DNA of 34,355 bases from an uncultured Cellvibrionales bacterium (GCA_913063225.1 CAJXYP010000023.1:1-34355), one strand, 5' to 3'. Positions 14,478 through 23,985 are shown, counted from the first letter of the stretch. Notes: generated by a model from the sequence alone, not told the origin. Translations and numbers: made by a program.

Positions 14478-15926
14478 ATGCATTTTGTTATAAAAATATT
14501 TCCAGAAATTGTTATTAAGAGCCCGCCCGTGCGGCGCCAACAAACGAAAATTTTGGAAGGCAATATTCGACGAATAATGAAGCCTTTGTCAAAGGGAATG
14601 AAGGTTGTGCGCGATTGGGAAAAGCTAGAGCTAGTATGTGAAAACGACAGTCCGGAACTACGCAGAGCAGTTATTGATCGCCTAGGTTGTATCCCCGGGA
14701 TTTCAAAGTTCAGCGAATCCGAGACCTATGAATTTGAAAGCCTTGATCATATATGTGCGCTCGCAGTTGAAAAATACACTGAGGCGCTAAAAGGAAAATC
14801 CTTTGGGGTTCGTACCAAGCGCAGCGGTGAGCAAGACTTTAACTCCATGGATGTGGAAAGGGCTGTCGGCGGTGCGCTTATGGTTCAGGCCGAAGCAGAA
14901 TCTGTAAATCTAAAAACGCCGGATGTATGGGTAGAATTAGAAGTACGCCAAGATCGGGTTTTTATGCTGGGTGAAACTTGGCCTGGGTTGGGCGGTTTTC
15001 CCCTTGGTAGTCAGGATAAAGTGATTTCGCTCATATCAGGTGGCTTTGATTCTTCTGTGTCTTCTTTTCTGTCGATGCGTCGCGGCATGCTTACCCATTT
15101 TATGTTCTTCAATATTGGAGGCCGCGCCCACGAAATAGCGGTAAGAGAGATGGCCTACCATGTCTGGTCACGCTTCGGAAGCTCACATACGTCGCGCTTT
15201 GTCAGTATTCCCTTTGAACAAATTGTCGCGGAGATTTCGAAGAAGGCTCCGCCCAGCTATTCAACGGTATTGCTCAAGAGATTTATGATGCGCTGTGCGT
15301 CAAAGGTAGCTGCTGACAACCAAATAGACGCAATATCTACCGGTGAAAGCGTCGGACAGGTATCCAGCCAAACCCTCGCCAATCTGCGGCTTATCGACGA
15401 AGAGGCTGATTGCTTTGTGATGCGCCCCCTAATAAATATGGATAAGGGCCAGATTATTGATATTGCGCACAGCATTGGTACGGCTCAAATGGCAGAAGGC
15501 AATCCGGAATATTGCGGCCTTCGGTCTGACCGACCAACCGCTCGGGCACGCCGACATATTATTGAAGAAGTTGAAGCGTTATTTGATTCCAACCTAGTTG
15601 ATGAGGCGGTAGCTCAGGCGCGGCAGATGCCGGTAAGTAAAGTAATTGAAGATATCGCCACCTTGCCTGTAGATATTTTATCTGAGGCGCCAGCAGGAGC
15701 AGTTATTGTTGACGTTCGACATCCTGATGAGCGGTTAGATAGGGAGCTAGAAGTTGCGGGAAATCAGGTATTGGTTCTGCCGTTTTTTGAGATACAAAAG
15801 ACCTATGCTAATCAGCCGCAAAATAAGAATTACCTGCTGTATTGCGAGCGGGGGATTATGAGCCGTTTGCATGCTGAGCTGTTGCTTGAGGCTGGGTATA
15901 AGAATGTTGGTGTATATCGGCCTTAG
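14478..15926 (+). CDS. thiI: tRNA 4-thiouridine synthase ThiI with rhodanese domain
   Basis: ThiI makes 4-thiouridine at position 8 of tRNA and, in many species, also moves sulfur for thiamine thiazole synthesis. The 482 residues equal the E. coli length. An N-terminal ferredoxin-like part and THUMP domain (about 60-165) precede the PP-loop pyrophosphatase domain. Its ATP loop is SGGFDS at 187-192. A C-terminal rhodanese domain begins near 400, with the persulfide cysteine at C456 in YCERGIMSR. C346 (PEYCGL) matches the E. coli C344 that forms a disulfide with C456 during turnover, so the full mechanism is conserved. The gene diverges from glnA and is followed by a weak hairpin and the inverted-repeat element. 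Confidence 0.97.
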   Translation: MHFVIKIFPEIVIKSPPVRRQQTKILEGNIRRIMKPLSKGMKVVRDWEKLELVCENDSPELRRAVIDRLGCIPGISKFSESETYEFESLDHICALAVEKYTEALKGKSFGVRTKRSGEQDFNSMDVERAVGGALMVQAEAESVNLKTPDVWVELEVRQDRVFMLGETWPGLGGFPLGSQDKVISLISGGFDSSVSSFLSMRRGMLTHFMFFNIGGRAHEIAVREMAYHVWSRFGSSHTSRFVSIPFEQIVAEISKKAPPSYSTVLLKRFMMRCASKVAADNQIDAISTGESVGQVSSQTLANLRLIDEEADCFVMRPLINMDKGQIIDIAHSIGTAQMAEGNPEYCGLRSDRPTARARRHIIEEVEALFDSNLVDEAVAQARQMPVSKVIEDIATLPVDILSEAPAGAVIVDVRHPDERLDRELEVAGNQVLVLPFFEIQKTYANQPQNKNYLLYCERGIMSRLHAELLLEAGYKNVGVYRP

Positions 15927-15937
15927 TGGTTTTATGG

Positions 15938-15957
15938 GGGGTTCCCTTTAACCCCTT
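15938..15957 (+). terminator. weak terminator after thiI
   Basis: GGGGTT (15938-15943) pairs with AACCCC (15950-15955) around CCCTTT. Only a short T-rich tail follows, so termination may be inefficient. It is 12 bases after the thiI stop. Confidence 0.4.
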
Positions 15958-16003
15958 ATGGTTTGATTTAGTGATTGCTGATGATAATTCGCTCGATATA
16001 GAC

Positions 16004-16025
16004 ATTTCCGCTGCCACGGTGGCGT
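16004..16025 (+). repeat. left terminal inverted repeat
   Basis: It begins with ATTTCCGCTGCCACGG, then T, then GGCGT. The sequence outside it no longer matches the right copy. Confidence 0.85.
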
Positions 16026-16464
16026 CACTTTTGTCTTGCCAAAAGTAACCAAAAGCGCCTGCTCCGGTTACGCCGCCCGCTCCGCGGGTTCCCTGCGATG
16101 CTCGTTTAGATCCTAAGCTGCGGAACTCGAAAATCTTAAGGATTTTCTCAGACAGTCCTCGCTCTTAACGGATAGAAACTGCGCTTCTCGGCGACTTCAG
16201 GTCGCGATCTAGTCGCTGCGCTCAAAAGAATCAAAACCCAAAACAAAAAAAACAAAATATTCTATTCAGGTAAGATTTTCTGCGCTCCGTTTGAGCTCGC
16301 TGAGTGGAGAGTTATTTATTGGGGTTGAGCACACACGGACGTGCGCGAAAGTGCGATCCGAGCAGGATGCGAGTGAGCGCGACCCGAATAAATAGCTCGG
16401 AGCGAGAGCAGCCGTCAGGCCAAGCGATCGGGGTGCCTTTTCTTTGGGCAAGCAAAGAAAATGA

Positions 16465-16486
16465 ACGCCCCCGTGGCAGCGGAAAT
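16465..16486 (-). repeat. right terminal inverted repeat
   Basis: Read on the minus strand it begins with the same 16 bases as the left copy. G replaces T at position 17, then the match resumes with GGCGT. Confidence 0.85.
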
Positions 16487-16533
16487 AGTTAAGTAGTGAA
16501 TGAGAACAAAGGTTCGGAGAAAGAGATCATAGT

Positions 16534-17385
16534 CTAACGATTTCCAATCAACCCCCGATATCCCTCTCGATAACTCGGATACATCATTCGATATCCGCTT
16601 TTCAGAAGCTTCCCATTGCCACAGCGTTTACCTTTTGCGGAAGTGTCTTTCGTATCAGAATCCGGATATTCAATTCCCATCTCGCCTGCTAACCATTTTT
16701 CAACTTCGGAATTCAAAACCGGCTCGCTATCCGTTCCAATTAAAATCCCAGAACCCCTATGTGTGTGGTCAAAGTTTTGCAGCAAGTGAGCCAATATCCC
16801 GGCGCAATCTTCAGAGTGAATACGATTGGTCCAGCTCGCATTTTGAGATTCGGAAAATTGGGAGTTCTCGACTTTGGCCAATAGCCGTTCGCGGCCTGGA
16901 CCATAGATTCCGGAAAATCTAACTACCGACCAAGGATTTTTTGAGGCAACTAATGCTTGCTCTGCCCGAAGCAATATTGTGGCGGTGTCCTTTGTCGGCT
17001 CTGCGACAGATTGCTCATCCACAAGCTCACCGGAGCTGTGAGCATAAACGCTGGTGCTGGACACAAATATCAAATGGCATTGGGGTGCCCATTTATGGGC
17101 CGCGGCGCAGATGGCCTCTACGGGCTTTAGATAGCTTTTCTCGTAGGCCTCTGCGGTCCTGCCGTCTGGCGTCAAGGTTATTAGTAATTGATCGGGATTG
17201 CTCTGGAGCAAGGTATCGACAACCTCAGGATTTGCGGCGTCGCCAAATTCCATTTGTACGCCCGGCATATCAACGTGAGACCGGCGTAATCCATGCAGTA
17301 TCCAGTGGTCCGAATCCAGCTTTGCAATCAGCCGGTTTGGAATGTCACCGCAGCCTATTAAGAGCAGATTTTGTTTATTGGGCAT
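16534..17385 (-). CDS. NAD(P)-binding epimerase-like protein, YeeZ type
   Basis: This is an extended short-chain dehydrogenase-fold protein of 283 residues, probably cytoplasmic. The Rossmann entry is at 8-16 (LLIGCGDIP), where the third glycine of the usual GxGxxG is replaced by P16. VSSTSVY at 108-114 supplies the SDR serine/tyrosine strand, but the lysine four residues after Y114 is absent (YAHSS). VVRFSGIYGPGRERL is the usual substrate-domain entry, and the C-terminal part is family-like (GYRMMYPSYREGYRG). The layout agrees with E. coli YeeZ and its relatives, for which no reaction is settled. Loss of the YxxxK lysine speaks against ordinary dehydrogenase chemistry. It diverges from oxyR and ends next to the inverted-repeat element. 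Confidence 0.8.
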   Translation of the reverse strand: MPNKQNLLLIGCGDIPNRLIAKLDSDHWILHGLRRSHVDMPGVQMEFGDAANPEVVDTLLQSNPDQLLITLTPDGRTAEAYEKSYLKPVEAICAAAHKWAPQCHLIFVSSTSVYAHSSGELVDEQSVAEPTKDTATILLRAEQALVASKNPWSVVRFSGIYGPGRERLLAKVENSQFSESQNASWTNRIHSEDCAGILAHLLQNFDHTHRGSGILIGTDSEPVLNSEVEKWLAGEMGIEYPDSDTKDTSAKGKRCGNGKLLKSGYRMMYPSYREGYRGLIGNR

Positions 17386-17504
17386 TTTTTAATGATTAAT
17401 CCATACAATTACAAAAAAAAGCTGATAGAGTCAGACAATATTAGAAATCTCCTAATTCAACTATTTATTTCAATCTTTTATCAATTGAGAAGCGATAGCA
17501 TACG

Positions 17505-18449
17505 ATGACTTTGACGGAATTGCGCTATGTAGTAATGCTGGCCAAAGAGCAGCATTTTGGTAGAGCCGCCGAGCGGTGTTTCGTTAGCCAGCCAACCCTG
17601 AGTATTGCCGTTAAAAAGCTGGAAGGCGAATTGGGAGTGGCGCTGTTCGAGCGAACCAAGAGCCGTGTGCAACCAACTCCAGTTGGTGAGCGAGTTGTGC
17701 AGCAGGCTCAGCGCGTAATCGAGCAAACCTCAGCGATTAAAGATTTGGCTGAGGAAGGCAAAGACCAGCTTTCTAGCCCGTTAGCTATTGGCGCAATATT
17801 TACTATCGGACCTTACCTGTTTCCTAAAATGATTCCACGCATTCGAAAAAATGCGGCCGAAATGCCCCTGATTATTGAGGAAGGCTATACGGCTACCCTG
17901 CGCAAGCGACTTCGAAATGGTGAGTTAGATGTAATTATCATTTCTTTGCCCTTCACCGAGCCGGATGTCGTTACACAGGTTCTTTATGAAGAGCCTCTTG
18001 TAGTGCTAATGCCCAAGCACCATCCTTTGGCAGCAAAGAAAACTATCTCTGCGAAAGACCTGAATGAGAGTGATGTTTTATTACTTGGTGATGGACACTG
18101 TTTCAGAGATCAGATATTGGAAAGTTGTGTCGGCTTGCGACAGTCTCTCGAAGAAAATCGATCCAGTGTTCGCACGGCCGCAGAAGGTAGTTCGCTAGAA
18201 ACGCTTAGGCATATGGTTGCCTCTGATTTGGGCATTACCGTAGTTCCACAATCCGCAGCTGATACTTCTCAATATAAAGATGGGGTTCTGGTTTGGCGAC
18301 CTTTCGCATCTCCGGTTCCGTCTCGGAAAGTTGCTTTGGCCTGGCGCGCTAGCTTTCCTCGGCATAAGGCAATTGATTCCGTTCGGGAATCAATTCTGAG
18401 TTGTGATTTGAATGTGAAGATCAAGCCTGTCGGTACTCGACGCAAATAG
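17505..18449 (+). CDS. oxyR: hydrogen peroxide-sensing LysR regulator OxyR
   Basis: OxyR is a LysR-type transcription factor that forms a disulfide on meeting peroxide and then activates catalase, peroxiredoxin and related genes. The 314 residues have an N-terminal winged helix (about 1-60, LTELRYVVMLAKEQHFGRAA then SQPTLSIAVKKLE). The sensor domain contains C199 (GDGHCFRDQ) and C208, the same numbers as the redox pair of E. coli. C25 is in the DNA-binding domain. The start at ATG 17505 gives the canonical MTLTELRY. recG follows 44 bases after the stop, as in the oxyR-recG operon of Pseudomonas. No clear OxyR binding pattern was seen in the 119-base gap to the divergent gene. Confidence 0.95.
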   Translation: MTLTELRYVVMLAKEQHFGRAAERCFVSQPTLSIAVKKLEGELGVALFERTKSRVQPTPVGERVVQQAQRVIEQTSAIKDLAEEGKDQLSSPLAIGAIFTIGPYLFPKMIPRIRKNAAEMPLIIEEGYTATLRKRLRNGELDVIIISLPFTEPDVVTQVLYEEPLVVLMPKHHPLAAKKTISAKDLNESDVLLLGDGHCFRDQILESCVGLRQSLEENRSSVRTAAEGSSLETLRHMVASDLGITVVPQSAADTSQYKDGVLVWRPFASPVPSRKVALAWRASFPRHKAIDSVRESILSCDLNVKIKPVGTRRK

Positions 18450-18493
18450 ACTCGCAGGGCAATATCTATGCAAAGCGAAGTGAGTAAGTACTA

Positions 18494-20596
18494 TTGGGTG
18501 GAGTTGTGGCTGGATTAGCCGAACGCCCTGTTCTTGATCTGCGTGGTGTTGGGCCAAGCTTGGCGTTGCTACTTTCAAAAATTAAGATACGCAACCAACA
18601 AGATTTACTTTTCCATTTACCCATACGATACGAAGACCGCACTCGCATAACGCCTATTGGGGCTCTGCAACCCTATCTATCGGCTTTGGTTGAAGCGGAA
18701 GTGCTTGGTGCTGCCGTTGTTATGGGAAGGCGTCGTTCACTGGTGGTTAAGCTGGGCGACAATAGCGGCGTCACGACGATTCGTTATTTTCACTTCAACC
18801 AATCTCAAAAAAATGCGTTTCGGACGGGTAGGAGAGTCCGCTGCTTTGGTGAGCCACGACCGGGATCCAATGGATTGGAGTTGTACCACCCAGAATACAA
18901 TTTTATAGATGATGGCGGCCTCGAGTTAGATAAAAGTCTCACGCCTATCTATTCCACCACTGAGGGGCTAGGGCAAAAACGCATTAGAGATTTGGTTGGT
19001 CAGGTGCTGGACAGCATGTCTGAGGAAACCATAAAAGATTTATTGCCGGTCGAGATGCGGCCCCAGCAAATTGATGCTGGTCTTATCGCTGCGTTGAGAG
19101 AATTACACCGGCCATCAGCAGATATATCCAGTGAGTTATTGCAAGACGGTATGCGACCGGGGCAGCAACTCTTGGCCTACGAAGAGCTACTTGCCCATCA
19201 ATTAAGCCTTGCTGAGATTCGAGCTCGCACCCTTAAAGAAAAAGCGCATCCTGTGCCTATAGATACAGCTTTAAGTGCAGCCCTGCTGAGTAAAGTGGGT
19301 TTTGAACCTACCGGGGCACAGATAAGGGTCAGCCAAGAAATATTTTCTGATATAAACAAAGCTCAACCCATGCTGCGCCTTCTGCAGGGTGATGTTGGTT
19401 CTGGAAAAACCTTGGTCGCTGCAATGGCCAGTGTTCAGGTATTGGCGGCCGGATTACAGGTTGCTCTGATGGTGCCCACGGAGATATTAGCGGAGCAACA
19501 CCTCAAGAGCTTTACCGCTTGGTTAGACCCGTTGGGCTTTAAGACCGTATCTTTAACCGGGCGAACTAAAGGCAAGGCGAGAGAAACGCTTCTGCAGATG
19601 CTCGCGGACGGATCAGCCAATTTTGTTGTTGGCACTCAGGCCCTCTTTCAACAAGATGTTGAATTCCATAAGTTGGCTTTGGTAATTATCGATGAGCAGC
19701 ACCGCTTCGGTGTAGGTCAGCGTTTTGCGCTAAATCAGAAAGCTCATCTCGATGGGCAGAAAGTAGAGGATTTCCGAGCGCATCAGCTAGTCATGACCGC
19801 AACACCCATCCCGCGAACTCTGGCTATGAGTCACTATTCCAACCTTGATTTGTCGGTGATCGACGAATATCCGGCCGGCCGCCAGCCCGTGACAACTGCG
19901 CTGATCAGTCGAGATCGACGAGATGCGGTAGTGGCGTCTATTCGAAAAGCTTGCGCACAAGGTCGACAGGTCTATTGGGTGTGTACGCTAATCGAAGAAT
20001 CTGAGAACTTTGATTTACAGGCCGCTGAGTTGGCAGCAGATGAGCTACGCCTGCTTTTACCTGCGTTAAATGTCGGGTTGTTGCACGGCCGAATGAAGCC
20101 CGTGGAAAAGGATGCGGTGATGGATGAGTTTCGTGCCGGAAAAATTCAACTGTTGGTTAGTACCACGGTGATTGAAGTTGGGGTCGACGTCGCGAATGCG
20201 TCGTTAATGGTGATCGAAAACCCTGAGCGTTTGGGATTGGCTCAGTTGCATCAGTTACGTGGCCGGGTCGGAAGAGGTAAAGATAAATCCCATTGTATTT
20301 TGCTCTATGGAACACCTCTATCTCAGCACGCACGTGAGCGGCTAAAGGCGATGCGCGAGACGAACGATGGGTTTGAGCTGGCCGAAGTCGATCTGCGCTT
20401 ACGAGGCCCAGGCGAGTTGTTAGGTGCAAGGCAAACCGGTGAGGCCGGTTATCGCATTGCTGATTTAATGCGCGACCAAGCGCTATTGGCAGAGGCTAAA
20501 AATAACGCTCCAAAGCTGCTAGAAAAGTACCCTAAAAAAGCTAAGCTTTTGATTCAAAGATGGGTTCACAGAGCTGAGGATTTCGCCTCAGTCTAG
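18494..20596 (+). CDS. recG: ATP-dependent DNA helicase RecG
   Basis: RecG is a DNA helicase that reverses stalled replication forks and processes branched intermediates. The protein has 700 residues with the TTG start at 18494. A GTG at 18506 would remove four residues and cannot be excluded, although its GGAG is too close. The N-terminal wedge domain binds junctions (LRGVGPSLALLL, then HLPIRYEDRT). Superfamily 2 motor domains follow, with Walker A GDVGSGKT at 299-306, the DEQH box at 400-403 and motif III TATPIPRT. The late STTVIEVGVDV and QLRGRVGRGKDKSHC (motif VI) are also present. It lies 44 bases after oxyR and is probably co-transcribed with it. Confidence 0.96.
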   Translation: MGGVVAGLAERPVLDLRGVGPSLALLLSKIKIRNQQDLLFHLPIRYEDRTRITPIGALQPYLSALVEAEVLGAAVVMGRRRSLVVKLGDNSGVTTIRYFHFNQSQKNAFRTGRRVRCFGEPRPGSNGLELYHPEYNFIDDGGLELDKSLTPIYSTTEGLGQKRIRDLVGQVLDSMSEETIKDLLPVEMRPQQIDAGLIAALRELHRPSADISSELLQDGMRPGQQLLAYEELLAHQLSLAEIRARTLKEKAHPVPIDTALSAALLSKVGFEPTGAQIRVSQEIFSDINKAQPMLRLLQGDVGSGKTLVAAMASVQVLAAGLQVALMVPTEILAEQHLKSFTAWLDPLGFKTVSLTGRTKGKARETLLQMLADGSANFVVGTQALFQQDVEFHKLALVIIDEQHRFGVGQRFALNQKAHLDGQKVEDFRAHQLVMTATPIPRTLAMSHYSNLDLSVIDEYPAGRQPVTTALISRDRRDAVVASIRKACAQGRQVYWVCTLIEESENFDLQAAELAADELRLLLPALNVGLLHGRMKPVEKDAVMDEFRAGKIQLLVSTTVIEVGVDVANASLMVIENPERLGLAQLHQLRGRVGRGKDKSHCILLYGTPLSQHARERLKAMRETNDGFELAEVDLRLRGPGELLGARQTGEAGYRIADLMRDQALLAEAKNNAPKLLEKYPKKAKLLIQRWVHRAEDFASV

Positions 20597-20648
20597 GGGT
20601 TTCCTAGATTTCACCGGATGATTTAGGGTACTCTTTCTGCTTATGGGC

Positions 20649-20664
20649 AACCGCTAAAGCGGTT
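20649..20664 (+). repeat. hairpin in front of oadG
   Basis: AACCGC (20649-20654) and GCGGTT (20659-20664) form a perfect six-base stem around TAAA, ending 14 bases before the oadG start. There is no T run, so it is not a standard terminator. It could affect ribosome access or mRNA stability. Confidence 0.4.
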
Positions 20665-20678
20665 ATTGCGATAAACCT

Positions 20679-20921
20679 ATGCAAGATTCAAAATTATCGA
20701 TTATTTCTCAAGGCGTAGACCTAATGCTCTACGGCATGGGTACTGTTTTTGCCTTTCTAACCCTCATGGTTTTTGTATTGCTGCTATTGGCGCGAATGGT
20801 TAAGGCCTTTCCTGGCCCCGCCGGTCTAGAAGCCACAGTGACAAATCCTTCTTCAAAATCCATTGATCCAGTGCATCGCATGGCAATAGAGCGAGCGATC
20901 AAGCTGCACCACAAAAAATGA
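20679..20921 (+). CDS. oadG: oxaloacetate decarboxylase gamma subunit
   Basis: This is a small membrane subunit that holds the sodium-pumping oxaloacetate decarboxylase together and in some species binds zinc at its C-terminus. At 80 residues it has the usual size. One membrane helix spans about 12-35 (LYGMGTVFAFLTLMVFVLLLL), followed by a soluble tail ending in histidines (LHHKK). Sequence conservation in this family is low, and the call depends on topology, the GMGTVF entry and the position 19 bases before oadA. It is the first gene of oadGAB. The gap from recG is 82 bases, so the operon may have its own promoter or extend from recG. Confidence 0.88.
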   Translation: MQDSKLSIISQGVDLMLYGMGTVFAFLTLMVFVLLLLARMVKAFPGPAGLEATVTNPSSKSIDPVHRMAIERAIKLHHKK

Positions 20922-20940
20922 CTAATATAAGAGACAAACC

Positions 20941-22734
20941 ATGAAGCCAACATCGCCTCTTGGCATAACTGACGTAGTCCTTCGCGACGCCTCTCAATCA
21001 CTACTTGCAACCCGTGTGCGTATTGAAGACATGTTGCCCATTGCCGAAAAGCTCGATCAGGTCGGCTATTGGAGTTTGGAGACTTGGGGCGGAGCCACTT
21101 TTGATTCTTGTATTCGTTACTTAGGAGAAGATCCTTGGGAGCGTATTCGTCTTCTTAAACGAGCAATGCCGAATACTCCGCAACAAATGTTGTTCAGAGC
21201 CCAAAATATTCTCGGGTACCGCCACTATGCAGACGATGTAGTTGAAAAGTTCGTCGAACGTGCCGCCGTAAACGGGGTAGATGTTTTCCGCGTATTTGAT
21301 GCCATGAACGATATGCGCAATCTGATCACCGCTTTAGCTGCAGTAAGAAATGTAGGCAAGCACGCTCAGGGCACAATTTCTTACACCCTAAGTCCGGTTC
21401 ACAATATCGATTTGTGGGTGGATATGGCGCGCCAGATTGAGGATATGGGTGCGGATTCAGTATGTATCAAGGATATGGCTGGGTTGCTAAAACCTATGGT
21501 TGGTTTTGACCTGGTAACCCGGATTAAACAAGCTATTTCGATTCCGGTTCAATTGCATTGTCACGCCACAACCGGCATGTCCACCGCAACCATTCTTAAA
21601 TGCGTTGAGGCCGGCATAGACCGAGTTGATACCTCTATCTCATCTATGTCTATGACTTACGGTCATTCGCCAACAGAAACCGTTGTAGCTATCCATGAAG
21701 ATACAGAAAGGCCCACGGGGCTAGATATAGTTTTGTTGGAAGAGATCGCAGCTTACTTTCGCACGGTTCGTCAAAAATACGCCCAGTTCGAAGGTTCTTT
21801 GCGCGGGGTAGATTCACGCATTCTGGTTGCCCAAGTGCCTGGCGGCATGCTCACCAATATGGAGAGTCAGCTAAAAGAACAAAATTCCGCCGATCGGCTG
21901 GATGAAGTATTGGAAGAGATTCCGCGTGTACGCAAAGACTTAGGTTATATCCCCCTGGTTACACCAACTTCTCAAATAGTGGGGACTCAAGCGGTACTCA
22001 ATGTCTTGAGTGGTGAGCGATACAAGGTTTTGTCGAAGGAAACTCAAGGCGTATTGAAGGGCAAGTACGGAGCAACACCCGCACCGATGAATGCTGAGCT
22101 GCAGCAAAAAGTGCTGGAAGGTAAAGAAGCCGTTACCTGTCGGCCTGCAGATTTACTCGAACCTGAATTGGAAACCCTGCAAGCAGAACTATTGGATTTG
22201 GCTAAGGAAAAGGGCATAGCCCTGACCGAAGGTGAGGGTCAAATCGACGACGTGCTTACCTATGCCCTGTTTCCGCAGGTTGGTCTTAAGTTCCTTGAGA
22301 ATCGCGGTGACTCTAGTGCCTTTGAGCCAGCTCCTACGGGAGACGCTGGTGCAGCAGCACCGGTATTGAATGAAGAGGGCGAAGCAGTTTATACCGTCGA
22401 AGTAGAGGGTAAGAAGTATGTTGTCAGAGTTACCGCAGGGGGAGACCTATCTGCCATAACTCCGGCCGGATCTGGTGCTGTCAGCACCGGGTTTGCTACC
22501 GCCTCTGCGGCGCCGCAATCTGGTGAACCCATTCCTGCTCCTTTGGCAGGCAACGTTATGAAAGTTGTGGCTGGAGTTGGGTCAGATGTTAAGGAGGGAG
22601 ACACGCTTTTATTGTTGGAAGCCATGAAAATGGAAACAGCGGTTAGTTCGCCTCGTGATGGCAAGGTGGTCCGGGTCAATGTCGCTGCTGGCGATGCGGT
22701 TTCCGTCGGCGATTCTTTAGTCGAACTGGTCTGA
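20941..22734 (+). CDS. oadA: oxaloacetate decarboxylase alpha subunit, biotin-dependent
   Basis: This is the cytoplasmic subunit that moves the carboxyl group from oxaloacetate to biotin. The 597 residues hold a carboxyltransferase TIM barrel (about 5-290) with D16, K177 (CIKDMAG) and the metal-binding H206 and H208 (LHCHATTG). A PYC/OAD conserved middle domain runs to about 460. A short Pro/Ala-rich linker precedes the biotinyl domain, whose lysine is K563 in EAMKMET. All catalytic features are intact. The carboxyl group is passed to OadB in the membrane, where decarboxylation drives sodium export. It lies 19 bases after oadG and 13 before oadB. Confidence 0.96.
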   Translation: MKPTSPLGITDVVLRDASQSLLATRVRIEDMLPIAEKLDQVGYWSLETWGGATFDSCIRYLGEDPWERIRLLKRAMPNTPQQMLFRAQNILGYRHYADDVVEKFVERAAVNGVDVFRVFDAMNDMRNLITALAAVRNVGKHAQGTISYTLSPVHNIDLWVDMARQIEDMGADSVCIKDMAGLLKPMVGFDLVTRIKQAISIPVQLHCHATTGMSTATILKCVEAGIDRVDTSISSMSMTYGHSPTETVVAIHEDTERPTGLDIVLLEEIAAYFRTVRQKYAQFEGSLRGVDSRILVAQVPGGMLTNMESQLKEQNSADRLDEVLEEIPRVRKDLGYIPLVTPTSQIVGTQAVLNVLSGERYKVLSKETQGVLKGKYGATPAPMNAELQQKVLEGKEAVTCRPADLLEPELETLQAELLDLAKEKGIALTEGEGQIDDVLTYALFPQVGLKFLENRGDSSAFEPAPTGDAGAAAPVLNEEGEAVYTVEVEGKKYVVRVTAGGDLSAITPAGSGAVSTGFATASAAPQSGEPIPAPLAGNVMKVVAGVGSDVKEGDTLLLLEAMKMETAVSSPRDGKVVRVNVAAGDAVSVGDSLVELV

Positions 22735-22747
22735 GGTAAATACCGAA

Positions 22748-23917
22748 ATGGAAAACTTTGCGTTACTCTGGGCGGATTCAGGGCTGGCTCAGATCAGTTT
22801 TGGCCAGATAGTTATGATGCTGGTGGGTCTAGGATTGCTGCTACTGGCAATTCAAAAGAATTTTGAACCCTTACTTTTGGTTCCTATTGGATTTGGCACG
22901 CTCCTGGTAAACATTCCCGGTGCAGGTTTCGATTTAGCGCCTGTCTACGCCGTCTCCGGCGAAATGATTAGCCCCGGCGGATTACTTTATTACATTTACC
23001 ACGCCGGAATTGAGACGGGTATCTTTCCACTACTGATTTTTATGGGTGTTGGAGCAATGACGGACTTTGGTCCGCTGTTGGCAAATCCCAAAACTTTATT
23101 ACTTGGCGCGGCGGCTCAGTTCGGAATCTTTAGCACGGTGCTAGGCGCGGTAGCGTTAACCCATTTTGGGATATTGGATTTCAGTATTCAGGATGCGGCT
23201 TCTATAGGCATTATTGGTGGGGCCGATGGGCCCACTGCTATTTTTGTTGCCAGTAAGCTCTCGCCGGATATTCTTGGCGCTGTTGCCGTGGCGGCGTATT
23301 CATATATGGCCCTAGTACCCATAATTCAGCCACCCATAATGCGAGCACTTACTACCCCCAAAGAGCGAGCAATCAAGATGGAGCAACTGCGCCCGGTATT
23401 GAAAAGAGAGCGCATATTGTTCCCACTGATCCTTCTCATTCTGGTGGCATTTTTGTTGCCAAGCGCAGCCCCACTTTTGGGTATGTTCTGCTTCGGTAAC
23501 CTGATGAAAGAGTGTGGAGTGGTTGATCGTCTAAGTGACACCGCCCAGAACGCATTAATCAATATCGTCACTATCTTTCTTGGATTGGGTGTTGGCTCGA
23601 AAATGAGCGCTGACGCATTCCTCAATGTGGAAACTCTGGGTATTTTGGGATTGGGCGCGATTGCCTTCTGTATCGGCACAGCAAGCGGCGTACTGCTCGC
23701 GAAGTTGATGAACAAATTCTCTAAAACACCAATTAATCCACTTATCGGATCTGCCGGAGTGTCTGCGGTGCCTATGGCTGCACGGGTATCCAACAAAGTG
23801 GGTCTGGAAGCCAATCCGCAAAATTTCCTACTGATGCACGCTATGGGGCCCAATGTGGCCGGAGTTATTGGTTCTGCCATTGCCGCTGGTGTAATGCTGT
23901 CTATGGTTGGTGGCTGA
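22748..23917 (+). CDS. oadB: oxaloacetate decarboxylase beta subunit, sodium pump
   Basis: This is the integral membrane subunit that decarboxylates carboxybiotin and exports sodium ions. The 389 residues contain about nine hydrophobic segments. The motif [10 protein letters not shown], with D160, matches the region holding the sodium-binding aspartate described in Klebsiella OadB. A later block around [18 protein letters not shown] is also typical of the family. The start at ATG 22748 has GAGGT upstream. It is shorter than OadB proteins of about 430 residues but matches the shorter branch of the family in the motifs. It ends oadGAB; I see no clear terminator in the 68 bases before the convergent hydrolase gene. 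Confidence 0.95.
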   Translation: MENFALLWADSGLAQISFGQIVMMLVGLGLLLLAIQKNFEPLLLVPIGFGTLLVNIPGAGFDLAPVYAVSGEMISPGGLLYYIYHAGIETGIFPLLIFMGVGAMTDFGPLLANPKTLLLGAAAQFGIFSTVLGAVALTHFGILDFSIQDAASIGIIGGADGPTAIFVASKLSPDILGAVAVAAYSYMALVPIIQPPIMRALTTPKERAIKMEQLRPVLKRERILFPLILLILVAFLLPSAAPLLGMFCFGNLMKECGVVDRLSDTAQNALINIVTIFLGLGVGSKMSADAFLNVETLGILGLGAIAFCIGTASGVLLAKLMNKFSKTPINPLIGSAGVSAVPMAARVSNKVGLEANPQNFLLMHAMGPNVAGVIGSAIAAGVMLSMVGG

Positions 23918-23985
23918 CGCCTAATCCGGTGCTTACGCCCTAAAATGAGGTATTGTCATTTGACTAGCCTCGCTGATTTCAGTGG

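Larger units (their letters stand above)
16004..16486. mobile_element. MITE-like inverted-repeat element, 483 bases, non-coding
   Basis: The whole gap between thiI and the epimerase gene is explained by an element bounded by 22-base terminal inverted repeats (16004-16025 and 16465-16486) that match at 21 positions. Inside each end lies a further hairpin. The left one is ACTTTTG/CAAAAGT (16027-16033 and 16040-16046), the right one TTTTCTTTG/CAAAGAAAA (16438-16446 and 16453-16461). Another hairpin, GAAAATC/GATTTTC, sits at 16129-16147. Short open frames inside have no protein-like character. No target-site duplication is visible. The inner sequence (accaaaag; the ggcaagcaaag motif) resembles a dispersed repeat I recall near many gammaproteobacterial genes. 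Copy number cannot be judged from one window. Confidence 0.72.

Noticed and set aside
16266-16492. Two overlapping frames of about 60 residues in the inverted-repeat element
   Set aside because: Their sequences have no domain features, and the region is explained as a non-coding repeat element.
15998-16496. Target-site duplication around the inverted-repeat element
   Set aside because: The flanks read GAC on the left and AGT on the right and share no direct repeat.
17386-17504. ATAG/CTAT pieces resembling an OxyR binding site
   Set aside because: The pieces do not fall at the required spacing of the four-part OxyR pattern.
23326-23880. 184-residue minus-strand frame over oadB
   Set aside because: It is the antisense shadow of oadB. 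Its many P, T, S and A residues come from the reversed codons.
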